Shown here: one piece after another, positions 49,501 to 56,041 of the stretch | Layout: each line of letters begins with the position of its first letter | How positions within the stretch are numbered: position 1 is the first letter of the stretch | Source of the DNA: a virus | DNA: 64,000 bases | Direction: 5' to 3' (one strand) | IMG/VR virus record: IMGVR_UViG_3300024496_000028 | Coordinates: 1-64,000 of that record | Made by a program: the position numbers and the translations under genes | The notes under the pieces: generated by a model | What the model saw: only the letters and a program-made list of their open reading frames with translations | Database searches by the model: none | What the model was told of the DNA's origin: nothing

Positions 49501-51112
49501 CTGTTCCTTTGATAGAAACGTTAGCTGCTAGACGTATAGGAAAATGTTCGTAATAGATACCACTTTCTACTTCAATAGTAACTTGTACGTTCTTGGTAGC
49601 TTGGCCGTATTCTATTTCTTCTCCTACAAGAAGATTACCAGTAAGTGTTTGTATATCAAATATTTCGTTGCCTAGATTATCTATTTCGGCAGCAAAGTTA
49701 ACGATTCTAGCTACAGCACCTGAAGTTAATCCTCGTAATAGTTGACCATCTGATAGATCGTTGTCAAAGTCGGAACCTAGATTTTCTGTAGTTATGGTTA
49801 TTCTTGGTAGATAGATATCGATAGTTGGAATAGATGTATATCCAGAACCATTGCTTACGATATTCACATCCTTGATAACTCCACCTACTTCTATAGGAGT
49901 GGCTTCTGCTCCTAATGTAGGAGATCCTCCTGAGAATATGGCAGAAGCAGAACCGTAATTGCTACCTCCATTAGTAACTATGATGCTACTGACTTTCCAG
50001 GTAGCCGATATCCTAGCACCGTTACCGGTTCCTCCTACGAGAGTGATATTGGTTATATTATCAGGTAATGCGCTATAGACACCTGCTTCTACGATAGAAA
50101 GTTGAGTAATGCCGCCTGTGATATCTTTGGCTTCTACACGCACCTGTGCTGGAATAACAGGAGTACCTCCAGATAGCGTTAACACATCTCCGAGTTCGTA
50201 CCCAGTTCCTACGATAGGGATAGTGAAAGAATCGACGCCCATCCTTGCTACTGCTGTAGCACCTACTCCTGACAAGGGAGAAGCAGCAAACGAATAAAGT
50301 GTTGAATTCTTGGTACCAAAATCGTAGGTAAGTTTCTTTCTATAAGGACCTAGTTCAAATGGAGCACTGTTAATGATCTGCTCTGCTACTTGAGCAGCAT
50401 AGCTAACAGTAGCATAGGCAGCTGACCAAGAACGTCCTCTTTGGTTTTCTGGAATATCTGTTCTATTGTCGCTACCATTTTTAGCAACAAAGATGTTATT
50501 AGCACTGGTAAATGTTTTGCCATCTACATAAGATTTTGTAGCAGCGATTAACCCATTGTAGTTGGCATCATCGCTTTGTATAGGATTTCTGCTTAGGATC
50601 AGCGGACCAGTCATAGTTCCCCATTCTGTCCTAATAGCATTAGTGTTTGGATCTCTAGCATTTACGCCAGCTAGAGATAATTTTCCGTCTACATATCCTT
50701 TTGTAGCAGCATCTGTATCTAATTGAGCTGGACTAAGATTTGTTAGACGTTTGAAATTAGAGTTTAAGTTGGCAGCAAGTGTTGGAGTGGCATCGTTGAT
50801 CAACGCAGAAGCTAGAGAACTAAAACGGATAACTCCTGGATCTACTTGGTTGATAACTAGAGTAGCATCACCTACTAGTTCTTTAAAAACAATTTCTTCA
50901 GTTACACCATCAACGACCAGTATTTTATTTGAATCAGCTAGGCGTATCTGGCTAGGTGTGTCAGATAGCCCAGTAAAGGACAGTTTACCTTCTTGTCCTA
51001 GAATAGCATATAGTTCTGTGAAATTTTCGTTGACTTTCTTAAAACTGTCACGAATACTGTCGCCGGTACCGTCATTGCCTTCGATACCAATATTAATCTC
51101 TTGTCTAGCCAT
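43580..51112 (-). CDS. Giant tail-fibre/adhesin protein (2510 aa)
   Basis: Starts MARQEINIGIEGNDGTGDSI and RDSFKKVNENFTEL, the NDxxGD...KVNxNF attachment motif. Internal duplications are visible (two FGAKTLLAANKTFIQTE-type units near residues 715 and 865, with a repeated RDVGLIVDA). The end ATWADLAEWYTSDQEYEPGT, then TRIAGVVSTNPAYVMNG, resembles the autoproteolytic or chaperone-like C-terminal domain (Peptidase_G2 type) that phage fibres use for maturation. It is the largest protein in the window and likely determines host range. Late box at 51145-51152. Confidence 0.85.
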   Translation of the reverse strand: MARQEINIGIEGNDGTGDSIRDSFKKVNENFTELYAILGQEGKLSFTGLSDTPSQIRLADSNKILVVDGVTEEIVFKELVGDATLVINQVDPGVIRFSSLASALINDATPTLAANLNSNFKRLTNLSPAQLDTDAATKGYVDGKLSLAGVNARDPNTNAIRTEWGTMTGPLILSRNPIQSDDANYNGLIAATKSYVDGKTFTSANNIFVAKNGSDNRTDIPENQRGRSWSAAYATVSYAAQVAEQIINSAPFELGPYRKKLTYDFGTKNSTLYSFAASPLSGVGATAVARMGVDSFTIPIVGTGYELGDVLTLSGGTPVIPAQVRVEAKDITGGITQLSIVEAGVYSALPDNITNITLVGGTGNGARISATWKVSSIIVTNGGSNYGSASAIFSGGSPTLGAEATPIEVGGVIKDVNIVSNGSGYTSIPTIDIYLPRITITTENLGSDFDNDLSDGQLLRGLTSGAVARIVNFAAEIDNLGNEIFDIQTLTGNLLVGEEIEYGQATKNVQVTIEVESGIYYEHFPIRLAANVSIKGTEFRRVQIRPKPGISRSPWARLYFRRDPIIDGIRVSTTEYGYHYLTDPLDYSSTPKNNDEMDVFLANDAVVVRNMSVQGHGGFMMVLDPEGQISAKSPYMQVGSSFTGSTNAKRFAGGQYVDGFVANMPGVLLDKSDDGYKITIGGLYREPQLPTSFVFGSDLYRITLATRVETPYFGAKTLLAANKTFIQTETIAWINSPSGFPNLNYDEDICYRDVGLIVDAVMEDLLYGGYRHSSQAGRLYFSSGSTIIAGQVTQTAAAIRHARDIAIKCIKQELFTPVLGSAGQTTIPSITDGATAQTIVDNCFEIIANIVQYGEAMYKAKALIQANKELIQVETVKFVDQYYPSLNYLKDTCKRDVGLIVDAIAIDMFGDFTESLRAGYSYYRQGVLVYAQDQIPAETDAVNFIGSTITDIIQNITISPLRSKQTFNPSSAVSISANTITLPSHPFTNGSKVQYSNGGGSSITTDFGTLSTVDPYYVYVIDADTIQLFESFDLIVAAEKGLSTALAINITGSGSGSSHTIQFYQTKDLTLSGVDLTNAKVLTGTSTGTIDTAVGYINTIAAGGDSTTVPDIYPQYNCVLDTPYNAMVGGKVILRTPGNKSMLNNDFTQVNDLGYGIFANNNGLIESVSLFTYYCYTAYYSLNGGQIRSVGGSCCNGVYGLRAEGADPNEVPDSVNLKFPLAQTATSYENALLSISNAKGSLTLYVTNYSYLPRNGCVVDIDHTGDSGAGVTLGWRTYNVVGVSTTGLPTGVAALSLANVTSASGVTGIANDLTSKSLIIRQSGELVISGKDAIVSTRPSTALVFSESTANVIRVTAFNPYLDVGAADKDVLVTTRDGFSYVSLPVKKNDTTFTIPPGFGNAGDDYIAIQPLSTANAARLTYQTTGYTVYPSTTGTGGQIFGYQDSIYEITGYTLVNTGLPNAYAKVTFNNVTNPNAATARGTVSAVTKANPAVVTTTQAHMMTDGKKVKFTGVGGMTELNFSGSNYYYIKRQTNTVNITATAAGTNYVTLGSAVSTPALATGQAVIVSGSIGGLVSIQDYFVHRVINSTTITVSTYRINATATIVSTDPSRPNQIVVDDTSKLSLNQAIIFYGTGFGGIVSGTTYYVLSIPDTTHITITATISGTTPVTLTTASGYIWGGTTATLSNATGSVSTVIRSFDSFELYSDSALTTAVNSTGYTTFTSGGTVSAMGGLTYSINNSASNVSLNAGIRGGATGTVTVNISTMRATSVDFLDIGTGSYADTNYPSDIFGPPANTPDVAKQVLEQNKGRVFYVSTDQNGTFKVGDFFGVDQGTGNLTLSAKINLAGIETLRLKSGVEINEFSNDTTLGGTGPAPSTSTPTSNAVRTYIDSRLGLSNSGTIVTTGLVGPGYMALDGTLGMKGPMDLNNNRIINVASPTSANDAVPRNYMKLLNLEDGTTTGASSGDLLTFTGTAAGFTKATVTGAITLNRSGTTLTSTLASNYVTDNNIAYTAAIGQYKLNLNTLKAKAADGLQITSYTNQTVGAPRVTLTATLHGFVNGESVVISGETSITSLNGQWTVYNVTTNTFDIALAIPSGTLSSTIRVRSFGLLSAADSAVFTVSANGFLSLNDSTSTTSGVRFTKLAYIDPSVYDATDNQSLSGNSTKVLARRATPASGTAIGAPVPVDARTIVEDGDGLSRAEVPSVGAVVRTATGTGSGKFSTIGYSSTTAVGGLNLVQRDASNGFSAGAVSVTGLTSSGEITLAGGGSINAVGSLGIKMTVNSTTSTVLSRVLDNAGSQAYYVALRDGNGNTAIRLNTGTSAAYQYNAYYATIHNFWDATGSNAGTINVNNGGTLSTGAAANTGQIVGNWSIGSGSRFSATWADLAEWYTSDQEYEPGTIVEFGGSAEVTKSSKAATTRIAGVVSTNPAYVMNGECPGTRVCVALQGRVPCKVVGKISKGDLIVSSQIPGVAISSGEEAKPGTIIGKALENYDSDRIGTIEVAVGRL

Positions 51113-51144
51113 TATAAACTCCGGAAAAAGCTACTTGCTCCTAA

Positions 51145-51152
51145 TATTTAGC
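51145..51152 (-). promoter_or_regulatory. Late promoter box GCTAAATA
   Basis: Minus-strand GCTAAATA followed by TTAGGAG, 33 bases before the ATG at 51112. The gene has its own CCGGAG ribosome binding site. Confidence 0.5.
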
Positions 51153-51172
51153 CCAAAATTCTATAAGCCGAA

Positions 51173-51180
51173 TGTAAATA
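51173..51180 (+). promoter_or_regulatory. Late promoter box TGTAAATA touching the Zn-ribbon gene
   Basis: Plus-strand TGTAAATA, then TCTT, then the ATG at 51185. There is no ribosome binding site. With a T4-like spacing, transcription would begin at or one base past the A of the ATG. Confidence 0.4.
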
Positions 51181-51184
51181 TCTT

Positions 51185-51472
51185 ATGTACTTGAAACAAC
51201 TGACACGTACCACAGAATACACTAGACCTAGCAAGCTAGGTAAGGATCATGTCTATACGAGAGAAAAGACTGTGGCGGTATTCCGTTGCGACAGTTGTGA
51301 TGAAGAATTTGAAAGAGATCTAAAACACATAGACCATAGGCGTCTAAGTAACAATTATTTCCATTGCTGCTCAAAGTGCGATGTTAAACGTTTCGCACAG
51401 AAAAAAGGAGTAGATAGGAAAAAGATATGGGACATGCCCGCTAGCAGTCTGTTACCTGTTAGCAAATATTAA
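51185..51472 (+). CDS. Small Zn-ribbon protein (95 aa)
   Basis: Two CxxC-type pairs, CDSCDEEF near residues 34-41 and CSKCDVKRF near 63-71, form a zinc ribbon. Basic residues flank it. Such proteins often bind DNA or RNA and accompany HNH-type or homing functions, but no nuclease motif is seen. A plus-strand gene in a minus-strand region, preceded directly by a late box. Confidence 0.65.
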   Translation: MYLKQLTRTTEYTRPSKLGKDHVYTREKTVAVFRCDSCDEEFERDLKHIDHRRLSNNYFHCCSKCDVKRFAQKKGVDRKKIWDMPASSLLPVSKY

Positions 51473-51533
51473 TGCTCACTTAAGGATGCCCTCGGGCACG
51501 ACTCCTACTATCATCCTCGCCCAGCAGCCGGGC

Positions 51534-51568
51534 ACACCTATGTAACGATAACGTCCTAAGGTAGGTGT
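51534..51568. other. Hairpin with 23S rRNA-like core between converging genes
   Basis: ACACCTA (51534-51540) pairs with TAGGTGT (51562-51568) to make a 7-base-pair stem. Its loop holds 51543-51564, which by eye matches the highly conserved 23S rRNA stretch cut by the homing enzyme I-CeuI apart from one substitution and one deletion. A second small hairpin (TGCCC/GGGCA, 51487-51498) is upstream. It lies between the Zn-ribbon gene and the IscA-like gene, so it may also serve as a terminator. Confidence 0.4.
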
Positions 51569-51569
51569 T

Positions 51570-51890
51570 CTATACTTTGAAACTTTCCCCACACCCGCAG
51601 CGAGCAGTTTCGTTGGGGTTTTTAAAATCAAACCCTTCGTTAAGTCCGTTTTTGATCCAATCCATTTCTAAACCTAGCAGGTACACTAGAGATTTCTTAT
51701 CTGTGTAAATGTTAACACCATTGCTTTGCCAAACGTCATCATGCTCGTTTGGAGTGTCGACATATTCTAAAACATAAGCAAGACCTGAACATCCGGAGTT
51801 TTTTACTCCTACTCTTATGCCCAATCCTTTGCCTCTGCGTTCTAACTGTGTCTTTACTTTTTCAGCTGCTAGTTCCGACAGTGTTATCAT
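51570..51890 (-). CDS. iscA: A-type iron-sulfur carrier, IscA-like (106 aa)
   Basis: C34 in SGCSGLAYV, and C98 and C100 in [11 protein letters not shown], are the cluster ligands of the A-type family. It would carry a cluster from IscU to target proteins. It overlaps the iscU-like gene end by 29 bases, so the two are coupled. Length is standard. Confidence 0.92.
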   Translation of the reverse strand: MITLSELAAEKVKTQLERRGKGLGIRVGVKNSGCSGLAYVLEYVDTPNEHDDVWQSNGVNIYTDKKSLVYLLGLEMDWIKNGLNEGFDFKNPNETARCGCGESFKV

Positions 51891-52281
51891 TTAATTCAGT
51901 TTCTCTTTGCTTTCTACGATAATCTTCAATGGCTGATTTAATAGCATCTTCTGCGAGGATAGAGCAGTGGATCTTGACGGGGGGCAAAGCGAGTTCTGCT
52001 GCGATAGCCGAATTTTTAATCGTACCCGCTTGGTCGAGCGTCTTACCTTTAAGCCATTCGGTAACGAGCGAGCTACTCGCAATCGCCGAACCGCACCCGT
52101 AGGTTTTAAACTTTGCGTCTTCGATGATTCCATTTTCATCTACCTTTATTTGAAGTTTCATCACATCGCCGCAAGCAGGTGCCCCAACCATACCAGTACC
52201 AACGGTAGGATCAGACTTATCAAGACTACCCACATTGCGGGGGTTTTCATAATGATCAATAACCTGGTTGCTATATGCCAC
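51862..52281 (-). CDS. iscU: Iron-sulfur scaffold IscU (139 aa)
   Basis: All the residues that hold and release the cluster are present: C37 in GAPACGD with D39, C63 in [11 protein letters not shown], and C106 in [15 protein letters not shown]. The LPPVKIHC motif is where the DnaK-like chaperone HscA binds in bacteria. The start is a GTG at 52281 with AAGGA upstream. A scaffold of this kind is not a usual phage gene; no cysteine desulfurase is in the window, so sulfur would come from the host. Confidence 0.94.
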   Translation of the reverse strand: MAYSNQVIDHYENPRNVGSLDKSDPTVGTGMVGAPACGDVMKLQIKVDENGIIEDAKFKTYGCGSAIASSSLVTEWLKGKTLDQAGTIKNSAIAAELALPPVKIHCSILAEDAIKSAIEDYRRKQRETELNDNTVGTSS

Positions 52282-52283
52282 GA

Positions 52284-52400
52284 TTAGTCCTTAATAAAAA
52301 AACCTTTGACTTTATCTTCCAAAGCCTTAGCCCAAGATGGCTGTGGAATATGCCAGCCCACGAATGCACCTACTAAAATCCAAAATACTGTTTCTAACAT
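52284..52400 (-). CDS. Small membrane protein (38 aa)
   Basis: Read from the ATG at 52400 to the TAA at 52284: MLETVFWILVGAFVGWHIPQ, PSWAKALEDKVKGFFIKD. One hydrophobic span at the start and a charged tail. An AAAGGAGACCAAAC ribosome binding site is clear. It lies between SOD and IscU in the same direction. It recalls other small membrane peptides with a WAK-type end in marine phages, function unknown. Confidence 0.75.
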   Translation of the reverse strand: MLETVFWILVGAFVGWHIPQPSWAKALEDKVKGFFIKD

Positions 52401-52416
52401 GTTTGGTCTCCTTTAG

Positions 52417-52974
52417 TTATTGTAATCTATCATTTACTATGGCCCAATCTATTATGCGCCAAAAGTTATTCATATATTTGTCTTTGTCTGCTTGGTAATC
52501 TAATGCCCAAGCGTGTTCCCACCAATCTACTAACAGTGCTATCCTAGTAGGATCACCGGTGATATTATGATTTTTTATAGTCTTTATTTCACCTTGTCTG
52601 TCCATAAACACCCAACCGCTGCCCTGTATAGTCATAGCAGTTTTTAAAAATTCTTCTTTAAAACTGTCGAACGATTTGTATTTTCTTTCTATAAGTTCTT
52701 CACTAGCACCGAATGGGCGATTAGCACCACCGGGCGGCTTTAGCTGTGAAAAATAAATGTTATGTAGTACTGCTCCGCCTTTATTAAAATCTGAATCACC
52801 TTCACCTTTATTGTAACGTTCTACGTAGGCTTTAGCTAGCTTACCATAATGATAATCCAGAGTTTTTTCACTCAAAACAGGATCTAGCTCGGTTCTTTTA
52901 TAAGGCAGTGGCTCTTGCCTGAGCTGTTTGTCTGCTACTTCTATTAAATTGATATAGGTCTTTATGTCCTTCAT
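52417..52974 (-). CDS. sodB: Fe/Mn superoxide dismutase with phage-specific N-terminal extension (185 aa)
   Basis: The four metal ligands are in place: H42, H71, D150 and H154 (last two in LVDWWEHAWALDY). Y50 and the GSGWVFMD stretch also match. H136 stands where Gln or Ala decides metal choice in other enzymes, so specificity is uncertain. Before the usual start (near residue 20) lies MKDIKTYINLIEVADKQLR, about 20 residues, resembling a T4-type capsid-targeting tag. It would remove superoxide. The ATG has no ribosome binding site; a late box ends 5 bases away. Confidence 0.9.
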   Translation of the reverse strand: MKDIKTYINLIEVADKQLRQEPLPYKRTELDPVLSEKTLDYHYGKLAKAYVERYNKGEGDSDFNKGGAVLHNIYFSQLKPPGGANRPFGASEELIERKYKSFDSFKEEFLKTAMTIQGSGWVFMDRQGEIKTIKNHNITGDPTRIALLVDWWEHAWALDYQADKDKYMNNFWRIIDWAIVNDRLQ

Positions 52975-52979
52975 GACTA

Positions 52980-52987
52980 TATTTACC
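52980..52987 (-). promoter_or_regulatory. Late promoter box GGTAAATA touching the SOD ATG
   Basis: Minus-strand GGTAAATA, TAGTC, then ATG at 52974. It is back to back with a plus-strand box at 52989-52996. No ribosome binding site lies between the box and the ATG. Confidence 0.5.
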
Positions 52988-52988
52988 A

Positions 52989-52996
52989 GCTAAATA
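52989..52996 (+). promoter_or_regulatory. Late promoter box GCTAAATA for the basic protein gene
   Basis: Plus-strand GCTAAATA followed by GGCTGTAAGGAGATTAAC and the ATG at 53015. This one has a proper leader with TAAGGAG. Confidence 0.5.
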
Positions 52997-53014
52997 GGCT
53001 GTAAGGAGATTAAC

Positions 53015-53284
53015 ATGATTAAATTTCTAAAACAGCTTTTTGGGTTTGGTACAACTGTATTACCGGCAGGCAGTCCTACTACAGATAGTTCTGCGGTAGC
53101 TGTAGCTAATTCTACACCAGTAGCCCCATATAAAGTTGAACCACCAGTTAGCGTAGCTGAAGCTGCTACAGAAGCTGCTGTAAAGAGCATTCCTACTCCA
53201 AAGAAAAAGGCTCCTGCTAAGAAGCCTGCTCAGAAGAAAGAAGGAACGCCTAAACGCGGCCGTAAACCAAAATCAGCAGCCTAA
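53015..53284 (+). CDS. Small basic AT-hook-like protein (89 aa)
   Basis: The N-terminus (MIKFLKQLFGFGTTVLPAGS) is hydrophobic and may be a targeting or anchor segment. The middle is Ala/Val/Pro-rich, and the last 30 residues (PKKKAPAKKPAQKKEGTPKR, GRKPKSAA) resemble histone H1 or an AT-hook, so DNA binding is likely. Late promoter and TAAGGAG site. It may be packaged with or compact phage DNA. Confidence 0.65.
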   Translation: MIKFLKQLFGFGTTVLPAGSPTTDSSAVAVANSTPVAPYKVEPPVSVAEAATEAAVKSIPTPKKKAPAKKPAQKKEGTPKRGRKPKSAA

Positions 53285-54301
53285 CTGTTGCGCTTCTTCG
53301 TATAGTGCGAAACTAGCTAGATTTTTAGCTTTGCTCTCGCACATGATATCGAAGTTGTCTCGGAAACTCAGAGCCCATTCGTTTGCTGGTTGATTCCAGT
53401 AAAAGTTAGAATGAGCTCTGAGTTTTTGTTTTTTGTATCCTTGGCTCAGCAGTTGGGCCATATCAGGAAGGGTATACATGTCGTGTCCAACCAATATATC
53501 TTCACGGCTGACAGAGTAATGAAGCACAGGGCGGCTAGCACCCCGCCAGCTATCAATAATCCTTTTAACACGGTCGTCATTAGCATCGATATATTCTCCT
53601 GAGTTTACCCAATGATGATGTATATCTAGTACAAGGGCACAATCGTTGACTAGCTCGATGCTGTCTTCTATGCCCCAAGTCATTTCATCATTTTCGATAG
53701 TTAGCGTGTTACGGGCCTCGGGAGTCATCCTAGCCAACGCAGCACGTATTCCCATTGGGCCTTGTCGGCCTGCGATATGAACATTGATTTTAAAGTCTTG
53801 AAACGTTTTGCCATATCCCATCCAGCGAGCCATGTCCACATGATATTCGAACTCCTCTATAGAGCGACTAACAACGTCATCATTATCACTAGCCAACACA
53901 CAAAATTGACCAGGGTGAAAGCTAAGGCGTACCCCCCGACTGCGTCCCAGATCGCCCACACTCGAAAAGGCTCTTTCAAGATGTAAGCGGACATCAGGCT
54001 GACGATAATAGTAAGACCAGCTAGGCTCAGTGTAGACAGGAAGAATATCACTGCTAAGGCGGACCATACGGAGTTCATCGGGTAATTCTCCTACACGTTC
54101 GACAAGTTTACGAGTAGCTTCGATATTAGCATTAGCTAGATCCCATAGCTTTTGTTCTGCTACTTCTCTCGTCTGTCTATTTAACCATGCCACAGTGGTG
54201 CTACCTGTATTGTACTGCTTACAGTCGTCCTTCTGTTTGATGCCGTCGATTTGGCTAGGACCGTCGATCCATTTACAGGCAAACCCTATACGTTTAGTCA
54301 T
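53273..54301 (-). CDS. uvdE: UV damage endonuclease UvdE (342 aa)
   Basis: The metal-binding strands of the UvdE barrel are seen in order: RLSFHPGQF, NVHIAGRQG, LTIENDE, VLDIHHHW and HYSVSRED. The enzyme nicks DNA 5' of UV lesions such as pyrimidine dimers. Full length compared with bacterial UvdE (about 300 residues). It ends convergently with the basic protein (12-base overlap). Confidence 0.9.
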   Translation of the reverse strand: MTKRIGFACKWIDGPSQIDGIKQKDDCKQYNTGSTTVAWLNRQTREVAEQKLWDLANANIEATRKLVERVGELPDELRMVRLSSDILPVYTEPSWSYYYRQPDVRLHLERAFSSVGDLGRSRGVRLSFHPGQFCVLASDNDDVVSRSIEEFEYHVDMARWMGYGKTFQDFKINVHIAGRQGPMGIRAALARMTPEARNTLTIENDEMTWGIEDSIELVNDCALVLDIHHHWVNSGEYIDANDDRVKRIIDSWRGASRPVLHYSVSREDILVGHDMYTLPDMAQLLSQGYKKQKLRAHSNFYWNQPANEWALSFRDNFDIMCESKAKNLASFALYEEAQQLGC

Positions 54302-54708
54302 TTGTTGCTTTCTGCGTCAACTACACGCTGTCTTAATTCGGTTGTGGAAAAACTGTGCCTGCGTCTATTGAAATGATATTCCATCGGTAGACCGCTGCCA
54401 GTAAAATCTTTGTCTATGTATTCTTCTCCTAATATTCTAACATCAATAGGAAAAGAATTCAAGATATCGTAGAGCTCTTGTTCTGTAGCATATGGAACGA
54501 TCTGATCCACATGCTTACAGCCATTAAGCTGTACCCACCTTTCAAATACACCTTGTACAGGTTTATTCTTGTGTGGCCGATCTAGTGTGGGATCGGTCTG
54601 TAATCCCACAATTAGATAATCGCATTTTGTTTTAGCTTCTTCTAGCATCATCACATGACCTGCGTGGAACAGATCAAACGTAGAGCAAGTAAAACCAATC
54701 TTAGTCAT
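54298..54708 (-). CDS. Glycerol-3-phosphate cytidylyltransferase-like nucleotidyltransferase (136 aa)
   Basis: GFTCSTFDLFHAGHVMMLEE gives the HxGH motif of the cytidylyltransferase family, with LIVGLQTDPTL and, later, HSFSTTELRQRV (the ISTTxLRxRI-like motif). Closest to TagD, which makes CDP-glycerol. Its product would feed sugar or polyol transfer; three sugar-transfer genes are nearby. The start codon follows AAGGATAAAA. Confidence 0.85.
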   Translation of the reverse strand: MTKIGFTCSTFDLFHAGHVMMLEEAKTKCDYLIVGLQTDPTLDRPHKNKPVQGVFERWVQLNGCKHVDQIVPYATEQELYDILNSFPIDVRILGEEYIDKDFTGSGLPMEYHFNRRRHSFSTTELRQRVVDAESNK

Positions 54709-55162
54709 TTTTATCCTTGGTAAGTTCGCACATTAGCATAAAATGTTCATATGCCTTGCGAACACTTTCGTTTTGTAAAAGTTTTTCAGCTTCTTCTACC
54801 ATAGCAGCGACTCCGACTTCAGCAACTTCTCTAGCAGATGGGTGAACAAGGCCACGAGCTTCTTCTCCCCATACTTTGATAAGATTGTTCCAAGCATCTA
54901 TTTCTGCCTGGGTCATAGCTTTGCGTTTTGGTCGGACTTCTGTCGCTTGATAGACAGCACGACTGATAGCATCTTCGGCAATTCGGCCTGCTGCGATCAT
55001 AGCAGCGTAGTTTGGATTGATATTGAATCTTCGACTAGAACCTCCCGGATATACACTGACCAAATGATTTCCTTTTGGAAAGCTATCCAAATATTCGCTG
55101 TCATATTCCGAAACCGGAACATAACGGCGTCCTACTTTTTTATAGAAGATAGTCTTAGTCAT
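54701..55162 (-). CDS. Conserved marine T4-like phage protein (153 aa)
   Basis: A helical protein after a short beta N-terminus (FYKKVGRRYVPVSEYDSEYL), with a conserved-looking AAMIAAGRIAEDAISRAVYQ and PKRKAMTQAEIDAWNNLIKV. No function recognised. A textbook sigma70 promoter sits 6 bases ahead of the ATG, so it should be an early and strongly expressed gene with a leaderless mRNA. Confidence 0.65.
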   Translation of the reverse strand: MTKTIFYKKVGRRYVPVSEYDSEYLDSFPKGNHLVSVYPGGSSRRFNINPNYAAMIAAGRIAEDAISRAVYQATEVRPKRKAMTQAEIDAWNNLIKVWGEEARGLVHPSAREVAEVGVAAMVEEAEKLLQNESVRKAYEHFMLMCELTKDKND

Positions 55163-55168
55163 AGTCTT

Positions 55169-55197
55169 ATTATACTATCAACAGAGCTATAAGTCAA
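55169..55197 (-). promoter_or_regulatory. Sigma70-type promoter abutting the ATG at 55162
   Basis: Minus strand: TTGACT (55197-55192), a 17-base spacer, TATAAT (55174-55169), six bases, then ATG. All but one base fit the consensus. No ribosome binding site exists between the -10 and the ATG. Confidence 0.75.
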
Positions 55198-55207
55198 TAT
55201 ATACAGT

Positions 55208-56041
55208 ATGAAATTTGATCTCTACACCAATTTCGGGGCCATGAATAGTCCGCCCATATTCGAATCCTTTGCTCGAGGTTTGAAAAAATTTCGACACGAA
55301 GTCGTTTATAATTCCGGAGACGGTGACGTAGCCGTTATCTGGAGTGTGCTTTGGTATGGTCGTATGAGATTCAACAAAGCTGTTTTTGATTCATATAGAG
55401 CCCAAAACAAGCCGGTAGTAGTTTTGGAAATCGGCGGACTGAAAAGAGATATCACTTGGAAGATAGGAGTCAACGGCATAAACGCAGGACACTATTTTGT
55501 ACAAGGTCCAAAAGATTCGACACGTAGAAAGAAATTAGGAATAGAACTACAGCCTTGGAAGAACAATGACGGAAAGATAATCATATGTTCTCAACACGCA
55601 CACAGCCAACAGTGGGCAGGTCAGCCTGATCCTATTACCTGGACCAAAAATATAATAGAAGAAGTTCGAAAGTATACAGACAGGAATATAGTGTTGCGCC
55701 AACATCCTAGATTTAAGTTTGCGGTTAGTGGAGTGGAAGTTGACGATTCTAAACCTTTCCAACAAGAACTTCTGGATGCCTATTGTGTTATTAACCATAA
55801 TAGCAATCCTGGTATCGAATCTGTTATAGCAGGAGTTCCGGCTATAGTAGATAGAAGCAGTTTGGCAGCACCTGTTTCTGCTACTGATATTTCTTTGATC
55901 GAAAATCTACCAAGATTGGATAGAGAACAATGGGCTAATGATATTTGTTGGTGTGAATGGACTGAAGATGAAATGAGAGAAGGCATTCCTCAGAGCCTGC
56001 TTTCGCCCTATCTCCAATTGTCTACGATAATAGGATCTTGA
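55208..56041 (+). CDS. Capsule-type glycosyltransferase-like protein (277 aa)
   Basis: HNSNPGIESVIAGVPAIVDR is the nucleotide-sugar-binding element of polysaccharide transferases of the capsule type, preceded by RQHPRFKF. The N-terminal half is a second Rossmann-like part. It probably modifies a surface glycan or DNA sugar. No ribosome binding site is clear before the ATG. The 3' end overlaps the following minus-strand gene by 34 bases. Confidence 0.65.
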   Translation: MKFDLYTNFGAMNSPPIFESFARGLKKFRHEVVYNSGDGDVAVIWSVLWYGRMRFNKAVFDSYRAQNKPVVVLEIGGLKRDITWKIGVNGINAGHYFVQGPKDSTRRKKLGIELQPWKNNDGKIIICSQHAHSQQWAGQPDPITWTKNIIEEVRKYTDRNIVLRQHPRFKFAVSGVEVDDSKPFQQELLDAYCVINHNSNPGIESVIAGVPAIVDRSSLAAPVSATDISLIENLPRLDREQWANDICWCEWTEDEMREGIPQSLLSPYLQLSTIIGS

